This document shows positions 1 to 7,207 of a stretch of DNA of 64,000 nt, piece by piece (positions within the stretch are counted from its first letter, which is position 1; each line of letters starts with the position of its first letter). A program made the position numbers and the translations under genes. The notes under the pieces were generated by a model. The model ran no database searches. It was not told the origin of the DNA and worked only from the letters and a program-made list of their open reading frames with translations. Source of the stretch: Actinomadura_E scrupuli (lineage in GTDB: Bacteria; Actinomycetota; Actinomycetes; Streptosporangiales; Streptosporangiaceae); assembly GCF_050971785.1 (NCBI RefSeq), contig NZ_JBPCCU010000013.1, positions 186,001 through 250,000 of the forward strand, given 5' to 3'.

Positions 1-21
1 CCACCGTAGCCGAGAACGCGA

Positions 22-636
22 TCAGGCCGGGTCGCTCAGGGCCGCCGCCCGCCGCACCAGGTCGGCCCAGACCACCTCGACCTGCGCGTCCAGATCCTCG
101 AACGAACCGGAGTTGTCGATCACGTGGTCGGCGATGGCGAGCCGCTGCTCGCGGGTCGCCTGGGCGGCGATCCGGGCCCGGGCGTCCGCCTCGGTCATGC
201 CTCGGTCGGCGACCAGGCGCGCGATCTGGGTCTCCTCCGGGACGTCCACGACGATCACCACGTCGTGCAGGGACGCCAGATTGCCCTCGGTGAGCAGCGG
301 CATGTCGTACACGACGATGGCGTCCTCGGGAGCGGAGTCGAACAGCTCCTGGGACCGCCGGCCGATGAGCGGATGGGTGATCGCGTTCAGCCTGGCCAGG
401 CGCTCGGGATCGCCGAAGACGATACCGCCGAGCTTGGGCCGGTCCAGCGTCCCGTCCGGCAGCAGCACCCCGTCGCCGAACTCGCGGACGATGGCGGCCA
501 GCCCGGGAGTGCCGGGGCGCACCACCTCCCGCGCGATCGCGTCCGCGTCGATCAGGACCACGCCGCGGGAGACCAGGCGCCGCGACACCTCGCTCTTGCC
601 CGCACCGATTCCACCGGTCAATCCCACTCGCAGCAC
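22..636 (-). CDS. coaE: Dephospho-CoA kinase
   Basis: Catalyses the last step of coenzyme A synthesis, ATP-dependent phosphorylation of the ribose 3'-OH of dephospho-CoA, in the cytosol. The N-terminus reads VLRVGLTGGIGAGKS, a P-loop kinase start; the lid region carries RGMTEADARARIAAQ and the C-terminal part IADHVIDNSGS, both typical of CoaE. About 204 residues, the usual length. The open frame extends nine codons further to a TTG at 663, but the GTG at 636 places the P-loop at the normal distance from the N-terminus and is preferred; neither start has a clear Shine-Dalgarno. It is downstream of rpsA on the same strand, an order common in actinobacteria, although two other genes lie between here. 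Confidence 0.95.
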   Translation of the reverse strand: MLRVGLTGGIGAGKSEVSRRLVSRGVVLIDADAIAREVVRPGTPGLAAIVREFGDGVLLPDGTLDRPKLGGIVFGDPERLARLNAITHPLIGRRSQELFDSAPEDAIVVYDMPLLTEGNLASLHDVVIVVDVPEETQIARLVADRGMTEADARARIAAQATREQRLAIADHVIDNSGSFEDLDAQVEVVWADLVRRAAALSDPA

Positions 637-671
637 ACGCAGGAGCGTACCGGCCGGGCGCAACGGGGGTG

Positions 672-1181
672 TCAGCGGCGCCGGGCGGAGGGGGCGGCGG
701 CGGGCAGGACCTTGCGCATGTGCACCAGGGTGAGATGGGCGGCGATGCTCTCGCGGTGGGTCTCCGCGAAGCCGAGCCGCCGGTAGAGCCGCAGGTTGCC
801 GGTGCTCAGATGGCCGGTGAACAGCACCAGGGCCGCGGCCCGCTCCACGACCTCGGCCTCCAGGGCCTTCATCAGCACCGTCCCCAGACCCCTGCCCTGC
901 AGGTCGGGGACGACCACCAGCCGGCCGACCAGGCAGGTCTGATCGCTGAACTGCGCGCGCACGGTGCCGACCATGCGGTCACCGGCGACGGCCTTCATCA
1001 CCACCGCGTCGCCGGCGAGCACCCGCTGGATCTGCTCCAGGGACTCCACCAGCGGCGGGATGAAGGGGTCGCCGTAGAGCTGGGCCTCGGCGACGTAGGC
1101 CGCCCGCTGCACGGTCAGGATCTCTCCCGCGTCTTCCGGCGCCGCCCGCTCGATCCGGACACCGTCGAGCCCCTCAACCAT
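672..1181 (-). CDS. GNAT family N-acetyltransferase
   Basis: A 169-residue single-domain acetyltransferase. The acetyl-CoA pyrophosphate-binding motif VVPDLQGRGLGTVLM lies at about residues 90-104 and is followed by the usual end NLRLYRRLGFAETHRE. This is established GNAT architecture; the acceptor substrate cannot be read from sequence. It lies 8 bp upstream of the coaE open frame on the same strand, so the two are probably co-transcribed. The C-terminus is a short basic tail (SARRR). Confidence 0.85.
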   Translation of the reverse strand: MVEGLDGVRIERAAPEDAGEILTVQRAAYVAEAQLYGDPFIPPLVESLEQIQRVLAGDAVVMKAVAGDRMVGTVRAQFSDQTCLVGRLVVVPDLQGRGLGTVLMKALEAEVVERAAALVLFTGHLSTGNLRLYRRLGFAETHRESIAAHLTLVHMRKVLPAAAPSARRR

Positions 1182-1250
1182 GAGCAGACCCTATCCGGAC
1201 GAGGCGGCCCGGTCTCCGGGATGGCCCGCTCCGGCCGCGTCCGGAACGCC

Positions 1251-3203
1251 TCAGCCGCTGATCTTGACGGTGACCGCCACCGGGTAGTGGTCGGACGGGC
1301 CGGAGCGGTGGACCGCGGCGTCGGAGAAGATGAGATCGTCGGTGCCGAGGAGCCAGTCGGTGCGGGAGCCGTCCTTCGTGGTGGGGCCGGAGGCGTCGCC
1401 GAGGGCGCTGCGCAGGTCGGTCTCGTTGTCCAGCCGGCCCATCTCGGGGCTGCCGGTGTCGGCGTTGAGGTCGCCGCCGATGATCGTGCGCGGCGCGTCG
1501 CCCCAGTCCTGGATCAGCTGGCCGATCTCGGCGGTGCGGATCCGGCTCTGCCCCGCGCCGCCCTGCAGCTGGGTCGACCAGACGGTGACGACCCGCCCGG
1601 CGACGTCGAGCCGCGCCCAGACGTAGCCGCGCAGCTGCGCGCCGTCCGCGTGCGGCAGCCGGGCGGTGCCCGAGGAGCGGACGGGACGGGAGGTGAGGAT
1701 CGCGTTCCCGGACTGGCCGTCCGTGGCCGGGCCCCAGATCAGGTGCATGTCGAGCCGGCGGGACAGCCACACGCCCACGTCGGTGGTGCCCGACGACAGC
1801 GAGCCCCGGCTCACCTCCTGCAGGAGCACCACGTCGGCGCGCTGTTCGCCGATGGCCTGGGCTGCGCCCTCCAGGTCGACCCGGCCCCGGCCGTCGACGG
1901 CCTCGTGGAGGTTGTAGCTCACGACGCGCAGGCTGGTGCGGGCGACCGGATCGTGCACCTGCCCCGGCGTGGTCATGATGAAGCCCAACGTGCCGGCCAG
2001 CAGGACGAGGGCGGAGCCGCCCGCGGTGAGGGCGCGCAGCGGGGCACGGGCCGGCAGCGGGCCGCCCCGGGCCGCGGCGATCGCGGCCAGCAGGCCCAGC
2101 AGGATGCCCGCCAGTCCGGGCAGCAGGTTGTTGGGGATCGGCAGGGACCGTACGGCGCCGAGACCGTAGGGGACCAGGATCACGGCGATGAGCAGGCCGC
2201 CGAGGGCGGCGCCGAGGTCGACCCGCCGCACCTCCTGCCCGCCCAGGCCGGCCCGGCGCAGCGGGGCCCGGCACGCCACGGCCAGCAGCCACGCCGACAG
2301 CACCTGGCCGGCGACCACGATGGCGACGGCCGGCATCCCGGAGATCGCGTAGGTGCCGGCGACGGCGCCCGCCGCGAGCCCCAGGACGGTGCCGCCCAGG
2401 ACGCACACCCCGCCGGGCACCGCGCGCACCGCCAGCCCGGAGGCGAGGAAGCCCAGCGCCAGGGCCTGCCCGGCCAGTACGGTGACGCCCGCCCCGGTGA
2501 GCGACTGCCAGCCCGCGGACGCCACGAACGCCGGGCTGGACAGCGCCAGCACCTGCAGGGCGAGGAACGGGCCCAACGCGGCGGCGCCCAGCGCGTCCCG
2601 CCAGGAGACCCCGGGGGCCGGCACGGAGCCGGAGGACAGCTCCCGGGCCAGCGCGGCGAAGCCGAGCCCGACCAGGAGCACGCAGACCGCCCACGGGCCC
2701 ACTCCGGACTGCCAGACCGGGTCCCACGTGGCGAAGGTCATCCGGACCGCGGTGTCGATGGCCAGCCCCGCGACCGCGGCGGTGGCGAAACCGACGCCGG
2801 ACAGCCCGCGGGCCGCCTCGTACAGCCCCGCGACCGCGATCATGCCCAGCGCGGTGCCGGCGAAGGCCAGCCACAGCTGCGGCGACACCGCCTGCGCGAC
2901 GAGCCGTACCGCCAGCAGCCCGCCCACGCCGACGGCCACCAGCGCGCGCGGGCCGCCGACCGTCCGGATCACCGGCGCCAGGAACCCGGCGAGGTGCGTG
3001 AGCAGCACGAGGGCCGCGACGCCGCCGGCGCCCGCCGACTCGGACAGATGGCCGAACTGGGGAAGGGAGAAGCGCAGGGTCTGCGCGAGCACCGCGATCG
3101 TCACCGCGATCAGCGCGAGCCGCGCCGGGCCCTGCGGAACGATCGAGGGTCCCGCCGCCTGGGCCGGACCCCCGGTCTGTGTGCCTGTGTCGGTCGTGGT
3201 CAC
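1251..3203 (-). CDS. Multi-pass membrane protein with C-terminal endonuclease/exonuclease/phosphatase domain
   Basis: 650 residues. The first about 410 residues are a run of alanine/leucine/valine-rich hydrophobic segments, roughly ten or more membrane helices, with no motif I recognise. From about residue 425 an EEP-fold domain follows: RVVSYNLHEAVDGRG, DVVLLQEVSRG (metal-binding Glu), IIGGDLNADTGS (catalytic Asp-Asn) and the terminal GPSDHYPVAVTV (catalytic Asp-His). The active-site set is complete, so a phosphodiesterase or nuclease acting on one face of the membrane is likely; the substrate is unknown. Actinobacterial relatives are annotated endonuclease/exonuclease/phosphatase family protein. 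It stands alone between the GNAT gene and the 3' region of rpsA. Confidence 0.85.
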   Translation of the reverse strand: MTTTDTGTQTGGPAQAAGPSIVPQGPARLALIAVTIAVLAQTLRFSLPQFGHLSESAGAGGVAALVLLTHLAGFLAPVIRTVGGPRALVAVGVGGLLAVRLVAQAVSPQLWLAFAGTALGMIAVAGLYEAARGLSGVGFATAAVAGLAIDTAVRMTFATWDPVWQSGVGPWAVCVLLVGLGFAALARELSSGSVPAPGVSWRDALGAAALGPFLALQVLALSSPAFVASAGWQSLTGAGVTVLAGQALALGFLASGLAVRAVPGGVCVLGGTVLGLAAGAVAGTYAISGMPAVAIVVAGQVLSAWLLAVACRAPLRRAGLGGQEVRRVDLGAALGGLLIAVILVPYGLGAVRSLPIPNNLLPGLAGILLGLLAAIAAARGGPLPARAPLRALTAGGSALVLLAGTLGFIMTTPGQVHDPVARTSLRVVSYNLHEAVDGRGRVDLEGAAQAIGEQRADVVLLQEVSRGSLSSGTTDVGVWLSRRLDMHLIWGPATDGQSGNAILTSRPVRSSGTARLPHADGAQLRGYVWARLDVAGRVVTVWSTQLQGGAGQSRIRTAEIGQLIQDWGDAPRTIIGGDLNADTGSPEMGRLDNETDLRSALGDASGPTTKDGSRTDWLLGTDDLIFSDAAVHRSGPSDHYPVAVTVKISG

Positions 3204-3347
3204 CAGAAAGACGCTCCCGGGAAGAGCTGGATCGGACTGCTGCCAGGGACCGGAGCGAGCGGCTCGTGCCCGGACCCGGCCCCGTCATTGCGGACAGAGC
3301 CGACCGTAGCAGAGGACACCGACGGGAACGGCATCGCTCCAGCCCTT

Positions 3348-3388
3348 CGTGATCATGCAATCTATCGTCGAGCGATTGCATGATCACG
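3348..3388. terminator. 41-bp hairpin element, copy A (downstream of rpsA)
   Basis: Perfect inverted repeat: CGTGATCATGCAATC at 3348-3362 pairs with its complement at 3374-3388, giving a 15-bp stem and an 11-nt loop. It is the first stable hairpin after rpsA and is a plausible transcription end, but there is no T-tract. A second 41-bp copy is at 16998-17038 and a half copy at 63390-63408. Terminator function is inference; a dispersed repetitive element is the alternative. Confidence 0.6.
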
Positions 3389-3479
3389 GATTGGGGAGTG
3401 GCCGGCTCGGGGAGGCCGGGGCCACGCACGGGGGCCACGCGGAGGCCGGGGACCTGGGGGCACGCGGGAGCCGCAAGGC

Positions 3480-3670
3480 CCAGTCGTACGGCTCCGCCGA
3501 GGAGGTGCGGGGTGCACGGGAGGGGCGAGAGGTGCGGGCGTACGGGCGGTGCGGGGCCTACGGGTGGCTCGGGGCGCACGGGGCGCACGGGGCGCTCGGG
3601 GCATGGGACGCGCGGGAGGCGGGAGCGCGCGGGGAGCGGAGGCGCGCCGGGGGGTGCGGGGCGCGGCTCC
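3480..3670. repeat. G-rich degenerate repeat region in the rpsA 3' intergenic space
   Basis: The 389 bp between the rpsA stop and hairpin copy A hold no gene. The stretch is a G-run-rich, loosely repetitive sequence; the clearest part is a 9-bp unit GGGGCGCAC at 3571-3579 and 3580-3588, then GGGGCGCTC at 3589-3597. The G-rich strand is the non-template strand for plus transcription, so rpsA-side RNA would be C-rich. Open frames here are composition artefacts. Confidence 0.5.
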
Positions 3671-3777
3671 GGGGGAAGTGGGGCGGGGAGGGAATGGCGC
3701 GGGGCCGGGGGCGCTCCCTGGGAGGGAGTGCCGCCCGGCCCCGTGTCACGAGCCTGCCGGATGGACCGGCCTGCCGG

Positions 3778-5250
3778 TCAGCCCTGGTTGCCGGAGAGCT
3801 TCTCGCGAAGTGCGGCCAGCGCCTCGTCGGAGGCGAGCGCGCCGCCCGCCGCCTCGTCGGGCTCGCTGCCACCGGAGTACGACGTCTCCGCCGCACCACC
3901 GGCCGCTTCGGCCTCGGCCTTGCGGGACTCCTCGATCTGCTTGCGGTGGGCGTCGAAGCGGGTACGCGCCTCGGCGTACTGCTTCTCCCAGGTCTCCCGC
4001 TGGTCGTCGAAGCCTTCGAGCCATTCGCCGGTGTCCGCGTCGAAGCCCTCGGGGTACTTGTAGTTCCCCTCGGTGTCGTACTCCGCGGGCATGCCGTACA
4101 GCGTCGGGTCGAAGTCCTCGTCCTCGATGCCGGCCGCGCCCTCGTTGGCCTGCTTCAGCGAGAGGCTGATGCGGCGCCGCTCGAGGTCGATGTCGATGAT
4201 CTTGACGAAGATCTCGTCGCCGACCTGGACGACCTGCTCGGGGATCTCGACGTGGCGCTCCGCGAGCTCGGAGATGTGCACCAGGCCCTCGATGCCCTCC
4301 TCCACGCGGACGAACGCACCGAACGGCACCAGCTTGGTGACCCGGCCGGGGACGACCTGGCCGATCTGGTGGGTCCGGGCGAACTGCTGCCACGGGTCCT
4401 CCTGCGTCGCCTTCAGCGACAGCGAGACCCGCTCGCGCTCCATGTCGACGTCGAGCACCTCGACGGTGACCTCCTGGCCGACCTCGACCACCTCGGAGGG
4501 GTGGTCGATGTGCTTCCAGGACAGCTCGGAGACGTGCACCAGTCCGTCGACGCCGCCGAGGTCGACGAACGCGCCGAAGTTGACGATCGAGGAGACGACG
4601 CCCTTGCGGACCTGGCCCTTCTGCAGGGTGTTGAGGAAGGTCTGGCGGACCTCGCTCTGCGTCTGCTCGAGCCAGGCACGGCGGGACAGGACCACGTTGT
4701 TGCGGTTCTTGTCCAGCTCGATGATCTTGGCTTCGAGCTCCTTGCCGACGTACGGCTGGAGGTCGCGCACCCGGCGCATCTCCACCAGAGAGGCGGGAAG
4801 GAAGCCACGGAGCCCGATGTCGAGGATGAGACCACCCTTGACGACCTCGATGACCGTGCCGGTGACGATGCCGTCCTCGTCCTTGATCTTTTCGATCGTG
4901 CCCCAGGCCCGCTCGTACTGAGCGCGCTTCTTGGACAGGATGAGGCGGCCTTCCTTGTCCTCCTTCTGGAGAACGAGGGCCTCGACGTGGTCTCCGGTCG
5001 CGACGACCTCGTTCGGATCGACGTCGTGCTTGATGGAGAGCTCACGTGAGGGGATGACACCCTCGGTCTTGTACCCGATGTCGAGCAAGACCTCATCTCG
5101 GTCGACCTTGACGACAGTGCCCTCGACAATGTCGCCGTCGTTGAAGTACTTGATGGTCGAGTCGATGGCCGCGAGGAGATCCTCAGCGGAACCGATGTCG
5201 TTGACCGCTACCTGCGGGGTGGTCGAGGTGGCTTCGGTGCTGCTCGTCAT
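3778..5250 (-). CDS. rpsA: 30S ribosomal protein S1
   Basis: S1 binds mRNA on the 30S subunit and helps load leadered transcripts. About 490 residues with four S1/OB domains: roughly residues 33-105 (GDIVEGTVVKVDRDEVLLD), 118-190 (GTVIEVVKGGLILDIG), 205-275 (GVVSSIVNFGAFVDLGG) and 290-360 (GRVTKLVPFGAFVRVEEG). An acidic, alanine-rich tail follows. This is the shorter actinobacterial four-domain form, not the six-domain E. coli form. The frame opens at 5277, but the ATG at 5250 gives MTSSTEATSTTPQVAVND, the conserved actinobacterial N-terminus. A good promoter lies at 5436-5464. Confidence 0.97.
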   Translation of the reverse strand: MTSSTEATSTTPQVAVNDIGSAEDLLAAIDSTIKYFNDGDIVEGTVVKVDRDEVLLDIGYKTEGVIPSRELSIKHDVDPNEVVATGDHVEALVLQKEDKEGRLILSKKRAQYERAWGTIEKIKDEDGIVTGTVIEVVKGGLILDIGLRGFLPASLVEMRRVRDLQPYVGKELEAKIIELDKNRNNVVLSRRAWLEQTQSEVRQTFLNTLQKGQVRKGVVSSIVNFGAFVDLGGVDGLVHVSELSWKHIDHPSEVVEVGQEVTVEVLDVDMERERVSLSLKATQEDPWQQFARTHQIGQVVPGRVTKLVPFGAFVRVEEGIEGLVHISELAERHVEIPEQVVQVGDEIFVKIIDIDLERRRISLSLKQANEGAAGIEDEDFDPTLYGMPAEYDTEGNYKYPEGFDADTGEWLEGFDDQRETWEKQYAEARTRFDAHRKQIEESRKAEAEAAGGAAETSYSGGSEPDEAAGGALASDEALAALREKLSGNQG

Positions 5251-5435
5251 GTGTGGGCTGGCTCCGGATGCGGACATGGTAGGTGTCGGTGGTGCGCGGA
5301 GGGCCCTTTATCGTCCCTGCCAAGACCGGAAGTGGCGGGTGATCGTGACCCCGCCGGAAGACTGAACCGATGTCGACCTGAGCGAGCGCGTGCCTGCTCC
5401 GTCCGAGGCGTGCACAGGCCCACAGCGCAGCGATC

Positions 5436-5464
5436 AGCATATGAGACCTGGGGCTCCGGGTCAA
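5436..5464 (-). promoter_or_regulatory. Putative rpsA promoter
   Basis: On the minus strand TTGACC (5464-5459) is followed after exactly 17 bp by TATGCT (5441-5436), a near-consensus vegetative actinobacterial promoter. Transcription would begin near 5429 and leave a leader of about 180 nt before rpsA. The leader is GC-rich with no recognised riboswitch. This is sequence match only. Confidence 0.6.
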
Positions 5465-5506
5465 TTCCGAGCGCCGGCGACCTCGGCGCGGACCGGGATG
5501 ACCGGC

Positions 5507-6568
5507 TCAGTACGCCCGGCCCAGGGGCCTGTAGCGGCCGGCGAGATACCCGGCCTTCGCCGCCGGGTACGAGATCACCCGGGGATCGCCGTCCGAGGTG
5601 TATCTCCTGTCCGGGTTATGGGCGAGCCAGTCCAGCCACGCCTCTGAGCAGAACTGCTTGCAGCCGTCCTCCTTGATCTTGCCCTGGGAGCGGATCCGGG
5701 GGATCCCCCGAGGATCGTAGCCCTTCAGATAGGGCGAACTGGCGGGCTTCCAGCCGGCCAGGAACAGACCGGCGAAGTCCCACTTCGCTCCCCCGGCGTT
5801 GCCATGATCGACCCAGTCCAGGTGGGCGAAGGCGCCGAACGGGAACGCGAAGGTGATCGGGGGCGCCCCGCCCAGGTCGATGATCATCCTCTGGTCGGTG
5901 CCGATCTCCTTCTGCACCTGCTCCTTGCTCATCCCGGCCAGGTCCAGATGATGGGTGGTGTGGTTGGCGATCTCGAACCCGTGCTGGACGAGCCAGCGGA
6001 CCGCGTCGGCCGTGCGGGGGCCGAGGGTGAACGGATCGTGGTTGACGAAGAACGTCGCGACCGGCCGGAACCCGGGGTTCTGCGCCGCCACCGCCATGAT
6101 CACGCCCACCGCGGTGTCCGGCATCGGGTCGCCCTGCGCGTCCAGGGCCAGATGGGTGTTCGAGCCGTCGTCGAAGGTCAGCACCACCGGATGCCGGCCC
6201 GCCGGGATGTCCATCCGGGCGGAGACGAACTCGGCGGCCGTCACCGGCACGTAGCCCTCCCGGGCCAGCCTGGTCAGCTCGGCCCGCAGATCCTCGGGCC
6301 TGCGGTCCAGCGAGGACTGCGGCTTGGCGATGATCCGGTGGTACATCAGCACCGGGACCTCGCCGAGCTCGTTGGCCGCGGCCGTGCGCGCCGCCGCAGG
6401 TGCCGAGGCGGGCGGCGGCCCGGCCCGGTCGTCCGCCGGGCGCCGCTCCACGACCTTCCGCGTGGATCCGCCGGGGGACGCGTCGTGGTCCGCCTGCGGC
6501 GGGGCGAACACCCCCGCGATCACGGCGCAGAGAAGCAGCAGGCCAGCGAGTCTGTGTAGGTGGGGCAC
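5507..6568 (-). CDS. Secreted polysaccharide deacetylase (NodB homology domain)
   Basis: About 353 residues. The GTG at 6568 (RBS GGGAG 6 nt upstream) gives an N-terminal hydrophobic segment VPHLHRLAGLLLLCAVIAGV, a signal peptide or anchor, then a disordered Pro/Ala-rich linker and the catalytic domain. NodB motif 1 is VVLTFDDGS (metal and base aspartates) and motif 2 is IANHTTHH (the H-x3-H metal ligands). The EVPVLMYHRI box before the domain is typical of YadE/PgaB-like deacetylases. Likely removes N-acetyl groups from an envelope polysaccharide outside the membrane; the actual substrate is unknown. The frame runs 24 codons further upstream (to 6640) without a better start. Confidence 0.85.
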   Translation of the reverse strand: MPHLHRLAGLLLLCAVIAGVFAPPQADHDASPGGSTRKVVERRPADDRAGPPPASAPAAARTAAANELGEVPVLMYHRIIAKPQSSLDRRPEDLRAELTRLAREGYVPVTAAEFVSARMDIPAGRHPVVLTFDDGSNTHLALDAQGDPMPDTAVGVIMAVAAQNPGFRPVATFFVNHDPFTLGPRTADAVRWLVQHGFEIANHTTHHLDLAGMSKEQVQKEIGTDQRMIIDLGGAPPITFAFPFGAFAHLDWVDHGNAGGAKWDFAGLFLAGWKPASSPYLKGYDPRGIPRIRSQGKIKEDGCKQFCSEAWLDWLAHNPDRRYTSDGDPRVISYPAAKAGYLAGRYRPLGRAY

Positions 6569-6665
6569 GGCGCTCCCGACGACGGCGGCGGATACGGCCA
6601 GGCCAGCGTACGTCGGCTCACGCACAGTGACCATGAACATGGCCGCACGACGCGCCGTCGAGCCG

Positions 6666-7148
6666 TCACGAGTTTCGTTCCGCCGCCCAGCGCTCCCACA
6701 GGCCGGGCAGCTCGCGGTCCAGCCACAGGTGGAAGTCGCGCATCTCGCGCAGCCGGTCCAGCCGCCGGGGCGGGGCGTCGGCGAGCAGCTCCAGCCCCTG
6801 TGCGGCCAGCACCGTCATCGTGGCGCAGTGGGCGTTCTGGGCGCGGCTGAGCTCCACCCACCGGCCGGGGCGCAGGCCGAACCGGTCGCTGCGCTCGCCC
6901 TCGGCCCGCCGGCGCTCGACCCAGCCCGCGGCGACCAGGGACTTCAGCGCGGAGCTGACCGTCCCCCTGCTCGCCTGCAGCGCCTCGGCGATCTCGGTGA
7001 AGGTCTGCTCGCGCGGGTCGCAGATGAGCAGCCAGCCGACCGCCCGCCCGGCCATGCGGATCAGCCCCAGGCCCTCGAGGGTGATCGCCACCTCCTCGAC
7101 GAACCGCAGGACGTCGGCGCCCACCTCATGATCTTCGCCCGTTCGCAC
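6666..7148 (-). CDS. GbsR/MarR-type winged-helix transcriptional regulator
   Basis: About 160 residues from the GTG at 7148; the open frame to 7235 adds a proline-rich stretch overlapping the end of polA and is unlikely to be translated. The wHTH is seen in the run TFTEIAEALQASRGTVSSALKSL followed by a wing (WVERRRAEGERSDRFGLR). The opening VLRFVEEVAITLEGLGLIR and the phrase AGRAVGWLLICDP match the GbsR/MarR group. It is 59 bp downstream of polA and upstream of the deacetylase on the same strand. Target genes and ligand are unknown; such proteins often control their own or a neighbouring transporter gene. Confidence 0.8.
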   Translation of the reverse strand: MRTGEDHEVGADVLRFVEEVAITLEGLGLIRMAGRAVGWLLICDPREQTFTEIAEALQASRGTVSSALKSLVAAGWVERRRAEGERSDRFGLRPGRWVELSRAQNAHCATMTVLAAQGLELLADAPPRRLDRLREMRDFHLWLDRELPGLWERWAAERNS

Positions 7149-7207
7149 GCCGCCAGTATCCACCGATCGGGGCGGCCCGTGATCTTTTCCGGGTGCGGCC
7201 GCCGGCG

